Shown here: positions 1-6,779 of the stretch, piece after piece
Layout of the letters: the number at the start of each line of letters is the position of its first letter
Numbering within the stretch: the stretch's first letter is position 1
NCBI GenBank assembly: GCA_944385535.1
Contig: CALWXR010000011.1
Location: 1-55,481, forward strand
Length of the DNA stretch: 55,481 nt
From: an uncultured Oscillospiraceae bacterium
Lineage (GTDB): Bacteria > Bacillota > Clostridia > Oscillospirales > Oscillospiraceae
Direction of reading: 5' to 3'
Made by a program: the position numbers and the translations under genes
The notes under the pieces: model-generated
Databases searched by the model: none
The model's input: only the letters and a program-made list of their open reading frames with translations
Told to the model about the DNA's origin: nothing

Positions 1-46
1 GGCTCTGGACATACCGTTTCAATAATTCCTGTGGGGTTGACTGCAT
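1..46 (-). CDS. N-terminus of a transposase-like protein (partial)
   Basis: On the minus strand an ATG at 46-44 is preceded by a good AAAGGAG ribosome site 9-10 bases upstream (about 55-62). The frame stays open to the window edge, giving only 15 residues, MQSTPQELLKRYVQS. The pattern of a short polar lead followed by ELLKxY fits the first residues of Clostridial IS256-family transposases. Fifteen residues cannot prove a family, so any other mobile-element or unrelated protein remains possible. Confidence 0.45.
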   Translation of the reverse strand, partial: MQSTPQELLKRYVQS

Positions 47-152
47 GGTTTCCTGACTCCTTTGTCGTAAATATCTTTGTGATATTCTTGACTTTACCAG
101 GATTCCTTATACTGTCATATCCCGTCGTTTACACAGAATTTTCTGCGGTCTC
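1..152 (-). mobile_element. Partial IS256-like insertion sequence, end of element
   Basis: The element runs off the left edge. A minus-strand coding start lies at 46. At about 127-152 there is a motif reading TTTACACAGAATTTTC followed by TGCGGTCTC, which resembles the terminal sequences I remember for IS256-family elements in Clostridia. No matching opposite end is visible, so the exact boundary and the family are tentative. If correct, the island is bordered by transposon DNA on its left side as it is on its right. Confidence 0.35.
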
Positions 153-429
153 GATACCGAGGGCTTGAAAAGCAGCAAGCCAAATTCAATATCATGTTTG
201 CACTGGCAAATCTGATTCTGGCTGACAGACCCTGTCTGGCGGCTTGAGTCAGTGCGCCTTTGCGGACAATAATTCAGAGGTTATTCACAGTTTTTATTTG
301 GCACCCACTGTATAATGCGGTTTTTGGCATTTATGCGGTGTTGCCCTAAAAATATTTATTTTGGAGGACTAAAATGCGTAATTTAGTGAAATAAAAGTAA
401 GAAAAATTACGGAATCTTTCATGTTGGGT
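153..429. other. Non-coding stretch with orphan promoter and six-codon ORF
   Basis: No convincing gene is seen between the left mobile element and the minus-strand operon. On the plus strand a perfect TATAAT lies at 311-316. A strong GGAGGA ribosome site at 363-368 stands before ATG 374, but the frame stops after six codons (374-394, MRNLVK). This looks like the promoter and start of a gene whose body has been lost, or a leader peptide without a downstream gene. An imperfect inverted repeat with a CTGAC...GTCAG outer arm lies near 221-251. The next real feature is the stop of the converging minus-strand gene at 430. Confidence 0.4.
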
Positions 430-969
430 TCATTCACACTCATTCGTGCGTTCCTCCATTTCTGTAGTAGTGTAAAATTTGAACCGCACCCATCTGCCGC
501 AATGCGGACAGCAAGCACGGTTGTCAATGTGTTTGTGGGAATCCAGCATAGTCTGGGTAACCTCACCAGGGCTTTTGCAGCATTCAGGAACAATCCAAAC
601 CAGTCTGGCAGATGAAGCAATCTCAGGACGGTATTTTCTGTTGAACTTCAGAAAGTCCACCCATGCTTCGTTGTCAAAGATCCGGCTGGCATGTAGCTGC
701 AGTGCTTTGAATTCCAATTCTTTGATAGATTCCTTGGCATAATTGTGATCCTTCAGGTGCTGCAGAAGCTGCTGATACAGTTTCTGTTCGTCCTCTCGCT
801 GGATCAGATCCCTTACCATCTGGCACCATTCTTTCTGTTCGATGTCTCCAAGGTTACACTGGACGCCTGTTCGGTATCCATAGACCCGGTTCCGGCCTTC
901 TCCGGATATGACATAGGAGCGTCCGGTCTGGTAGTGGCAGCGGAGATTTGCATAGCTCAGATCACTCAT
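430..969 (-). CDS. Unrecognised protein with C-terminal CxxC knuckle
   Basis: This 179-residue protein is the last gene of a minus-strand three-gene operon. The ATG at 969 overlaps the end of the upstream gene (stop at 962) by 8 bases, so the two are probably translationally coupled. The sequence is mostly charged and helical. Near the C-terminus it has a cysteine pair in ACCPHCGR followed by WVRFKFY, which could be half of a zinc knuckle; a CC pair about 25 residues earlier might complete it. No signal peptide or membrane segment is seen. I do not recognise the family. Its place behind an ADP-ribosyltransferase-HD protein suggests a partner, substrate adaptor or immunity factor, but that is inference. 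Confidence 0.75.
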   Translation of the reverse strand: MSDLSYANLRCHYQTGRSYVISGEGRNRVYGYRTGVQCNLGDIEQKEWCQMVRDLIQREDEQKLYQQLLQHLKDHNYAKESIKELEFKALQLHASRIFDNEAWVDFLKFNRKYRPEIASSARLVWIVPECCKSPGEVTQTMLDSHKHIDNRACCPHCGRWVRFKFYTTTEMEERTNECE

Positions 970-1396
970 GGTCGGCCTCATTGTCCCGAAGCACATTCCC
1001 GGTTCCATTTGGGAAGACTCGTTTGAATACTTCCTGGAACCTTGCTGCTCCGATACTGTTCAGCGGGAACCGCAGAGATGCATAACTCCAGCAGATCAGT
1101 TCCTCTTCCGGTACAATGTAGGGATCTTCAACGAACTTGCTGCCGTCATAATGAGGACAGCGGGGCTTGAGGAATTTCTGCATTTCAGTCCTGGAAGTGG
1201 CTTCCTTGATCATCTGACACTTCTTCTCAGCGATAGCGCTAGTCAGTTCACGGATATATCCGAGATGATGGTAGTGGTTCAGACTGCGCTGCACCTTCGT
1301 GAGTGCATCTACGCGAAGTTCCTTTAAGGCGTCAGAAGCGGATTCGTCCATCACGATCTCCACAAAGGCGAAGAGAATAATCAGCTCAAAGTCCAT
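962..1396 (-). CDS. Unrecognised 144-residue protein of the ART-HD operon
   Basis: I chose the ATG at 1396, which overlaps the upstream stop (1386-1388) by 11 bases, over in-frame starts deeper inside the upstream gene. The protein begins with a short hydrophobic run, MDFELIILFAFVEIVMD, then a charged helical middle, and ends in a region rich in aromatic residues. The N-terminal run is too acidic and too short for a clear signal peptide. No catalytic motif is recognised. The tight overlaps on both sides show it is made together with the ART-HD protein upstream and the CxxC protein downstream. Confidence 0.7.
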   Translation of the reverse strand: MDFELIILFAFVEIVMDESASDALKELRVDALTKVQRSLNHYHHLGYIRELTSAIAEKKCQMIKEATSRTEMQKFLKPRCPHYDGSKFVEDPYIVPEEELICWSYASLRFPLNSIGAARFQEVFKRVFPNGTGNVLRDNEADHE

Positions 1397-2807
1397 GTGG
1401 CACCTCCAGCTTTCCATCACGGTAGCTCTTAATGCACTCCAGAAGTGGCTCTTCCAGGAGGCCTCCTGCGACCAGCGGCAAGCGCCGGGCATACGGAGTT
1501 CTTAGATACCGGAAGTCCAATCCGTTGAAGCGAACTCTGTCCAGACCGTCCATGTCCTTGGCAATCCGGTAAAGCCGGAATGCCCGGACGATATCTCTGG
1601 CTGTGAAGCCCGGAACTTTGATCACACAGTCTGCGCCTGGATCATCCTCCCGGCAGTGATGGCGGATCAATAGCTTGGCAATACGGTAGCCCTTCTTGGA
1701 GAGCTGGATACCCTTGATGCGGATGTTCTTCTTGCGGATCAGTTCCACACTCTTATCACCATGGGTCTCGTCCTCACCTTCGGAGTCACGGCCAATGTCG
1801 TGCAGCAGACTGAAATAGATCAGGATCTGCTTGTCCTCTTCTGAAAGCTCCACACAGGAATGCTCGCAGTAGATCAGTGTCAGAAGCAGAACCCGCAGGA
1901 TATGATTGATGCCGTGGTACTGAAACAGATGCTCCTCTGGATATCCCAAGGTCAAAGCAATCGATCCGTAGTGGAAGAAATCCTTTGTGACAGGGGCCAG
2001 CAGACGGGGCACATATTTTTCCGTTGAGGGGATCATATCTGTATCCAGTATCACCGGCTTGACACCGGGCTTCAGGATGACTTCATGCTCAGCGTGGTAT
2101 CCCGGGTTGTAGACCAGAATCTGATCCGGTGTTACTCTTGCTGAAACCAGTCTGGTACCACGGGTACTCCGGTTGGCAAACCAAAGGGCACATACCGGAT
2201 CCGTTGACCAGGAGATCGCCTCTTCGGCAGGTAGGGACTTTTCACCCATACCGCGGTAGATGGTGATTTTTCCGTTCTCATCAGGTTCCGGCAGTTCAGT
2301 CTGGGGAGTGTGTGCGAAGACATAGTCGAGGACCTCGGGCTTCCACATACCGTTTGCATAGTCGATATGGGTATGGAGATAACTCCAGACCGAAAAGACC
2401 TGCTCCGGCTCGATTGCCTTATAGCGCTGCTCGAAGTCCCAGATCTGCATTGGTAGGGGCACGTCCATCATGTAGAAGGTCGTCCAATCATGATTGCGCC
2501 GGGCCTCACCGAATTTAGGACTACGGAATTGCTGATCCATTGCACTGATGACTTCCCTTGGATTCTTCTGAAAGGGAATCCAACAGTAATGTCCATGCTC
2601 GAAGTCGGCATAAAAGGCATTCTGATAGCCTCTGGAGCCGTCGAATACCACTTTTGCGATGTCCATGCCGCAATCGGAAAGTGCTTCCTTCAATTCGTCG
2701 TAGGTGAGGTCACCTTCGGATTGTACCGCAACGATTCCCGGTGTCAGGGGATCAAAGTGGGTCATACAGCCGCGGACATCTTTGACAAGAGATAGCGTAC
2801 TTGCCAT
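1386..2807 (-). CDS. ADP-ribosyltransferase-HD phosphohydrolase fusion
   Basis: The protein has 473 residues. Residues about 180-250 carry all three signatures of the R-S-E class of mono-ADP-ribosyltransferases: R185 in IYRG, the STS-like SWST at 199-202, and the ExE pair E240-H-E242 in AEHEVIL. These bind NAD and transfer ADP-ribose to a target. Residues about 295-420 form an HD domain: H298, the HD pair at 336-337 in LLHDIGRD, H349, H383-H384 and a KDMDGLDR motif near 417-424. HD domains of this kind are metal phosphohydrolases acting on nucleotides or cyclic phosphates. The first 170 residues are unassigned. There is no signal peptide, so it should act in the cytoplasm. The start at 2807 has a GGGAGGA site. 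The joining of the two activities in one chain is unusual; whether the HD domain restrains, processes or reverses ART products is unknown. Confidence 0.85.
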   Translation of the reverse strand: MASTLSLVKDVRGCMTHFDPLTPGIVAVQSEGDLTYDELKEALSDCGMDIAKVVFDGSRGYQNAFYADFEHGHYCWIPFQKNPREVISAMDQQFRSPKFGEARRNHDWTTFYMMDVPLPMQIWDFEQRYKAIEPEQVFSVWSYLHTHIDYANGMWKPEVLDYVFAHTPQTELPEPDENGKITIYRGMGEKSLPAEEAISWSTDPVCALWFANRSTRGTRLVSARVTPDQILVYNPGYHAEHEVILKPGVKPVILDTDMIPSTEKYVPRLLAPVTKDFFHYGSIALTLGYPEEHLFQYHGINHILRVLLLTLIYCEHSCVELSEEDKQILIYFSLLHDIGRDSEGEDETHGDKSVELIRKKNIRIKGIQLSKKGYRIAKLLIRHHCREDDPGADCVIKVPGFTARDIVRAFRLYRIAKDMDGLDRVRFNGLDFRYLRTPYARRLPLVAGGLLEEPLLECIKSYRDGKLEVPHGL

Positions 2808-2809
2808 AC

Positions 2810-2881
2810 TCAGTCCTCCCAGACGCCGGGTTCTGTTGCCTTAGTGAATGATGTTTTACTCATACGCATACAGTAACTCAT
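2810..2881 (-). CDS. 23-residue leader ORF upstream of the ART-HD gene
   Basis: On the minus strand an ATG at 2881 follows a GGAGATG ribosome site. The 24-codon frame (MSYCMRMSKTSFTKATEPG, then four more residues) ends with TGA at 2812-2810, three bases before the ART-HD start codon at 2807. The ribosome site of the ART-HD gene lies inside this small frame. That layout is typical of a translated leader that couples or limits expression of the next gene. It is too short to assign, and could be a chance frame. Confidence 0.35.
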   Translation of the reverse strand: MSYCMRMSKTSFTKATEPGVWED

Positions 2882-2986
2882 AATTTACATCTCCTATTTC
2901 TGATAGATTTGTATATTACGGGCCAGCCGAAAGGCTCCCCGGAAATAAGGTTGGGGGAGCCTTTGCAGCTCCAATCTATAAATAAA

Positions 2987-3026
2987 AAAGCACTCACGAG
3001 AATCTGAAGATTCAAGTGAGTGCTTT
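2987..3026 (-). terminator. Minus-strand intrinsic terminator hairpin
   Basis: The arms AAAGCACTCAC (2987-2997) and GTGAGTGCTTT (3016-3026) pair perfectly. The inner bases form a second hairpin, GAATCT with AGATTC. Read on the minus strand the stem is followed directly by TTTTTTATT, as in a rho-independent terminator. What transcript it ends is not clear, because no minus-strand gene is seen just to its right. Confidence 0.6.
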
Positions 3027-3138
3027 ACTTACTATGACAGAACTGCCACGGTATGAAGTTAAGTGATTGATACGGAGGGGTCACCCCTCCACGATAGCGG
3101 TCTGTGTGCATCTATGGAAAGATGCAGAAGAACGCAAA

Positions 3139-3169
3139 AATGCCCGAAGACATGAAGACTTCGGGCATT
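3139..3169 (-). terminator. Second minus-strand terminator-like hairpin
   Basis: AATGCCCGAAG (3139-3149) pairs with CTTCGGGCATT (3159-3169) over 11 bases around a 9-base loop. On the minus strand the stem is followed by TTTTTGCG, giving a short U-tract. It may end a small RNA started further right. Confidence 0.5.
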
Positions 3170-3383
3170 GTGAGAACTCTGATACTATGATTGCTTTTGC
3201 AAAACTCTGATACTGTAACAATAGTATTATGGCATAGCTGTGAGCATTAGTCAACTATTGATGCAAAATACTTTTTGTTTATAGTATTGAAAATAATAAC
3301 AGTATTTGATAAAATATTATTAAATGCGCTAATGTTGCCATAAGACTTCCAACTCTGCCGATTTGCGGCCTAAAAATGCAGTT

Positions 3384-3414
3384 TTGCGTCATGAAGTCAA
3401 ATCCCGTGTATAAT
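3384..3414 (+). promoter_or_regulatory. Promoter of the long plus-strand gene set
   Basis: A consensus -10 box TATAAT lies at 3409-3414, 34 bases before the first start codon at 3448. The best -35 candidate, TTGCGT (3384-3389), sits at a long 19-base spacing, so a regulator may be needed. It is followed by the strong ribosome site GGGAGGGAG. Confidence 0.5.
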
Positions 3415-3447
3415 GAAGCCATAACAAAACCTTGGGAGGGAGAAACG

Positions 3448-4050
3448 ATGTTTGAGAAATGGGATATGCCAGAAGCGAAGGCAAATCTTGAGTTCATGCC
3501 CCCGGTGGTGTTCTTAAAGGAAGCTCAGGTGAAAGCTCCCTCCGTGGAGATCCAGGCCGGTCTGATCCGGGAAGCGGTGCTGAATATTCCGGCTCTTCGC
3601 TATGAATGCTGGCAGCAGATGGTTCCGGAGCAGCGGCTTGCGGTACTCAACGCACTGGAAGATCAGATAGCAGAAATCGGACTCCGGGATCCCAGGGTTG
3701 TGGTTGCCCGGGAGCTGGATGTTCCCGCCCTTTGCAAGGGCCAGAGCATCATCATTAACCGGGAACTGGTCAGCTCTGACACCCAAGAGGGTTTTGAAGC
3801 TGCCGTCAGTGCCCTGATCCATGAAGGACGCCACGCCTATCAGCACCACAACATGACCGTCTCCCAGGTGGAGAAGAATGGAGAACTGGTAGATTCCTGG
3901 AGAACCAACATGGATCTGGGCTATGACAACGGCACCGGAAAAATTCACTGGGGCCGGTCAGATATCCAGCTGAAAATGCAGGCACGGGAAGTGGATGCGG
4001 ATGCGTTCACCTGTGCGGTTATGCAGCAGTTGGAAGACGTATTTAAGTAA
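3448..4050 (+). CDS. HExxH metallopeptidase-like protein, paralogue 1
   Basis: This 200-residue protein is the first gene of the long plus-strand set. The start at 3448 follows GGGAGGGAG, and the promoter TATAAT lies just upstream. A zincin motif HEGRHAYQ has zinc ligands H125 and H129 and catalytic E126. A likely third ligand, E181, lies in REVDADAF, as in gluzincins (ExxA). The upstream block VEIQAGLIREA...ALEDQIAEIGLRDP is shared with the next peptidase genes. No signal peptide or membrane segment is seen, so it should be cytoplasmic. Zinc peptidase activity is inferred from these motifs; the substrate is unknown. Two close paralogues follow at 4083 and 5111, and a membrane-anchored relative lies 20 kb downstream at 24142. 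Confidence 0.8.
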   Translation: MFEKWDMPEAKANLEFMPPVVFLKEAQVKAPSVEIQAGLIREAVLNIPALRYECWQQMVPEQRLAVLNALEDQIAEIGLRDPRVVVARELDVPALCKGQSIIINRELVSSDTQEGFEAAVSALIHEGRHAYQHHNMTVSQVEKNGELVDSWRTNMDLGYDNGTGKIHWGRSDIQLKMQAREVDADAFTCAVMQQLEDVFK

Positions 4051-4082
4051 TAATCACGGATTTTAGAAAGGAAGCGTATCTT

Positions 4083-4787
4083 ATGTTTGAGATGGAAAAG
4101 GCCGTTATGGAAGAGACCAAGCTCTCCACCCCTGCTTTTGCAGATGTAAAGCTGTCTACTCCCGCTTTCGCAGATGTAAAGCTGTCTACTCCCGCAGAAG
4201 CGGAGACCGGCATCTTTGATGAAACCCAGGGCCGGATGGAAACCATTCATGAAATTCCCGAATTTGCCCCCAGTATGGAAGTCCAGGCCGGTCTGATCCG
4301 GGAAGAGTTCCTGAGAATCCCTGAGCTCCAGTATGAAAATTGGAAGGAGCTGACCGTGGAAGAGCGGGTGGCTGCCATGAACGCTCTGGAGCAGCATGTT
4401 GCCCGGATCGCCCACCGAGACCCCATTACCGTTCTGAGCGAGGATCTGGAATACCCCATTATGGGTTATTACAATAACCAAGATAAAATTATGGTCGTTT
4501 CCGAGTTCTCCGTGGGCGACGATTCCTACGAGGCTTACGTCAAGGCGCTGACCACCCTCTTCCATGAAGGCCGCCATGCCTACCAGGATTATAACTTAGA
4601 GGTCTGCCGGGTGGAGCAGAGCGATGAGTTTGTAGCTGCCTGGGCTGTTAACAATAATGGTCTGGGCTATGATAACGGTGAGCGCCTGATCTTCAAGACC
4701 CGCGGAATTATGCACTATTTTACCCAGCCCGTGGAAGTGGATGCCCGGGTGTTTGCGGAGACCGTCATTAAGGAACTGGAACTGTGA
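4083..4787 (+). CDS. HExxH metallopeptidase-like protein, paralogue 2, with N-terminal tandem repeats
   Basis: The protein has 234 residues. The zincin core is HEGRHAYQ (H161, E162, H165) with a second-glutamate motif PVEVDARVF (E218). It shares the block VQAGLIREEF...ALEQHVARIAHRDP with its neighbours. Its own feature is a low-complexity N-terminal tail in which the ten-residue unit KLSTPAFADV is repeated about 2.5 times (residues 13-37), encoded by nearly identical 30-base units. Such a tail may be a flexible tether or recognition segment. The gene has its own ribosome site (GAAAGGAAG) and is followed by a small partner gene at 4808; the same order recurs at 24142 and 24789. Confidence 0.8.
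   Translation: MFEMEKAVMEETKLSTPAFADVKLSTPAFADVKLSTPAEAETGIFDETQGRMETIHEIPEFAPSMEVQAGLIREEFLRIPELQYENWKELTVEERVAAMNALEQHVARIAHRDPITVLSEDLEYPIMGYYNNQDKIMVVSEFSVGDDSYEAYVKALTTLFHEGRHAYQDYNLEVCRVEQSDEFVAAWAVNNNGLGYDNGERLIFKTRGIMHYFTQPVEVDARVFAETVIKELEL
4119..4193 (+). repeat. 30-base in-frame tandem repeat
   Basis: Unit one (4119-4148) and unit two (4149-4178) each encode KLSTPAFADV, and a third partial unit follows. Units two and three are nearly identical at the DNA level (AAGCTGTCTACTCCCGC), while unit one has diverged at third positions. This points to a recent duplication of the second unit, and copy number could vary between strains. Confidence 0.85.
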
Positions 4788-4807
4788 TTATTGAAAGGAG
4801 TCTAAAT

Positions 4808-5083
4808 ATGAAGAATATCATCATGCAGCGTCTGGGCTTTGCGGAAGCAGAAGCGGAATTGATGGCCCAGGATCTGGGCAGCGTGTGTGAGCAGCTGAAG
4901 CCTCTGGTGGAAGCTTGGTTAGAAACCGGCGCGGAGGATGACGCTACCGTTTACCATGGTTACAGCGTAAACAGCCTGAAGGAAACCTACGGCATGTACT
5001 TTACCGGTGCGGTCCTGACTCTGGACTGGCTGATCCGGGAGCCTGAAAAGGCAAAGGCCGCCCTTGCCATGGGCATTATGTAA
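4808..5083 (+). CDS. Small peptidase-partner protein (LDWL family, copy 1)
   Basis: This is a 91-residue protein. I chose ATG 4808 over in-frame upstream codons because the AAAGGAG site at 4794-4800 is correctly spaced from it. It is mostly helical and acidic, with a C-terminal segment TLDWLIREPEKAKAAL. A matching segment, VLDWLKTDPDTAKYFI, occurs in the 133-residue protein at 24789, which also directly follows an HExxH gene. The two are therefore probably homologous partners of the peptidases, possibly inhibitors, activators or substrates. No known family is recognised. Confidence 0.7.
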   Translation: MKNIIMQRLGFAEAEAELMAQDLGSVCEQLKPLVEAWLETGAEDDATVYHGYSVNSLKETYGMYFTGAVLTLDWLIREPEKAKAALAMGIM

Positions 5084-5110
5084 CATTTTTTCGGAAGGAG
5101 GACTCCCGGT

Positions 5111-5776
5111 ATGGTTGAAAAATTCGATCCCGGCACGCAAGCGAACTTGTTCCCACTGCCGGAGGTGTTCAGGGAGTTTTCCTCCTTCTGTCCGGAAATG
5201 AAAGAAGAAATTCCCGCGGTCGAGCTCCCGGAGGTTCGGGAGAAAGCCCCCTGCATGGAGGTTCAGGCGGCTATGATCCGGGAGGAGTTTCTGAATATAA
5301 AGGAGCTGCAGTTTGAAAACTGGATCACCCTTCTCCCGGGGGAACGGATGGTTGCGTTGCAGGAGTTGGAAGATCGTGTGGCAGAAATCAGCCATCGGGA
5401 ACCCTTGCTGGTGCTTGTTACGGAATTACCAGGCAGAGTTGCAGGCTGCTGCAATGGCGAAGATCTGATGTTGAGCGAAGAATATGTAATGGATAATTCC
5501 TACACCAGCTACCGATCCATGCTGGATACCTTCTTTCACGAAGGCCGCCACGGCTACCAGTTCTATAATCTGAACGGGAATCGGGTGGAGGCAAACGAGG
5601 CATTGGTGGAATCCTGGGAGAATAATCTGGTACTGGATAAATACCACAGCGTCAGAATGGACTTTAAGGAATGGGGCTTCCGCCGGTATCAGGAGCAGCC
5701 CATTGAGGTGGATGCCCGGGTATTTGCAGAGCAGGTTATGACAGAGCTGGAATTGGTGCCCAAGTACCGGAAATAA
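5111..5776 (+). CDS. HExxH metallopeptidase-like protein, paralogue 3
   Basis: The protein has 221 residues. The zinc motif is HEGRHGYQ (H143, E144, H147) with PIEVDARVF (E199) as the likely third-ligand region. The conserved middle block, VQAAMIREEF through ISHREP, aligns with the two upstream paralogues. The N-terminal 45 residues are variable and acidic, as in paralogue 2, so the variable tails may decide targets. No signal peptide is seen. It lies 10 bases before the next gene. The ribosome site is GGAAGGAGGA. Confidence 0.8.
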   Translation: MVEKFDPGTQANLFPLPEVFREFSSFCPEMKEEIPAVELPEVREKAPCMEVQAAMIREEFLNIKELQFENWITLLPGERMVALQELEDRVAEISHREPLLVLVTELPGRVAGCCNGEDLMLSEEYVMDNSYTSYRSMLDTFFHEGRHGYQFYNLNGNRVEANEALVESWENNLVLDKYHSVRMDFKEWGFRRYQEQPIEVDARVFAEQVMTELELVPKYRK

Positions 5777-5786
5777 GGAGCCGTTT

Positions 5787-6326
5787 ATGAAAGAACGATT
5801 TGACATATTCCCTGATCTCGGCCCCCAGGCAAAGCTGGAAAGGCTGGAACCGGGCATTTTCCTGGAGGTGATCCGCCAGGAACAGCCCATAGAAGACGTG
5901 GAGGAAGCACCCTTCGTCTATGGGGATCTGGCTCCCCTGGAAACACCTTGGCAGAAATTTCCCGAATTGGCAGCATGGCAGAGCAGTTCCTGGAAGGAGC
6001 TGGAAGCGCGCCTGAGTGTCCACGGCATTGCTGAAACCCACCGGGAGGTGACTTTATCCACCCTGGCGGATATGCTGGATGCCGGAGAGACGGTATTTTG
6101 TCTGGTGAATGACTTTGCCCTGGCAGAGGATGCTGCCGGGGATCTGCCCGGCCTTTCCGGAAACACCCTGTTGTGGGTATCCGGACTGGATCTGCGGGAC
6201 TATGACAGTGCCGGTGTGCGGGTGGCTGCTCCGGATGCGCAGTCGGAGGAAGTACCTCTGGACCGGTTTCTGAAAGCCTGGAAGACAGGTAGCTGCCGGG
6301 CCTTATCTGTGCAAATGGAGGGATGA
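5787..6326 (+). CDS. Degenerate C39/papain-like protein
   Basis: The protein has 179 residues. The C-terminal half, from GETVFCLVND through WVSGLDLRDY to VPLDRFLKAW, follows the layout of C39-like cysteine peptidase domains common in Clostridia. There the segment before GxD normally carries a catalytic histidine and the domain ends in a PLDxFxxAW-type motif. Here the position expected for the histidine reads NTLLWVSG and no N-terminal CG motif is seen. It is therefore probably an inactive or strongly altered member. The first 15 residues resemble the start of the 5111 protein. The assignment is by pattern only, and an unrelated fold is possible. Confidence 0.6.
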   Translation: MKERFDIFPDLGPQAKLERLEPGIFLEVIRQEQPIEDVEEAPFVYGDLAPLETPWQKFPELAAWQSSSWKELEARLSVHGIAETHREVTLSTLADMLDAGETVFCLVNDFALAEDAAGDLPGLSGNTLLWVSGLDLRDYDSAGVRVAAPDAQSEEVPLDRFLKAWKTGSCRALSVQMEG

Positions 6327-6329
6327 GCC

Positions 6330-6776
6330 GTGAATCTGAATACAGCGCAGAAACAATTGCTGACACATCCCCTGTTTGACGAGCAGATCAGCCTGCAGCT
6401 GCAGCTGGGTCTGCCCTGGCTGCAGCTGGATGAGAGCAGGCTGGTGCTGGGTTGCTGCCTGCACCGGCAGCACTATGCAGCGGATCAGTTATGGTTTTAC
6501 CCCGTACAATGGGAGGTCAAAACCGCTTATCCCTTCCGACAGATTATCTACCTTGCCCAAAAAAGCCAGGCAGGAGATATGCCCCTTTGCCATATATCCG
6601 GAAAAATCATGCTTACCCAAGGAAAAAGCCTGCTGCAGGAGCTGTATGCTTCCGCGGACAGGCTTATTGCCCTATGGGAAGAAGGCAAAGCGCTGCAGGA
6701 AGATTTTCATGATTATCAGCGCCGATACCGGGACACGGTAAAACAGCTGGGGCTGGAAGCACTGTACGGAGGGTAG
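6330..6776 (+). CDS. Unrecognised 148-residue protein
   Basis: The gene starts with GTG at 6330, three bases after the previous stop, with GGAGG at 6318-6322 as ribosome site. The protein begins with an amphipathic, leucine- and glutamine-rich segment (residues 15-35), has two cysteines in GCCLH, and ends in a charged helix. No catalytic motif, signal peptide or membrane span is seen. Its tight packing between the peptidase genes and the LytTR gene shows co-expression only. Confidence 0.7.
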   Translation: MNLNTAQKQLLTHPLFDEQISLQLQLGLPWLQLDESRLVLGCCLHRQHYAADQLWFYPVQWEVKTAYPFRQIIYLAQKSQAGDMPLCHISGKIMLTQGKSLLQELYASADRLIALWEEGKALQEDFHDYQRRYRDTVKQLGLEALYGG

Positions 6777-6779
6777 GTC

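Larger units (their letters stand above)
2882..3447. other. Stem-loop-rich divergent intergenic region
   Basis: No protein gene is supported here. The region separates the minus-strand ART-HD operon from the long plus-strand set of genes. Five stem-loops lie within about 240 bases: 2930-2964 (11-bp arms), 2987-3026 (11-bp arms with a nested 6-bp hairpin), 3074-3090 (near-perfect palindrome), 3107-3126 (7-bp arms) and 3139-3169 (11-bp arms). The second and fifth read as terminators on the minus strand. A 12-base direct repeat, AACTCTGATACT, occurs at 3175-3186 and 3203-3214. From about 3215 to 3345 the DNA is very AT-rich. Together these suggest one or more small minus-strand RNAs or an operator region. 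Confidence 0.55.
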
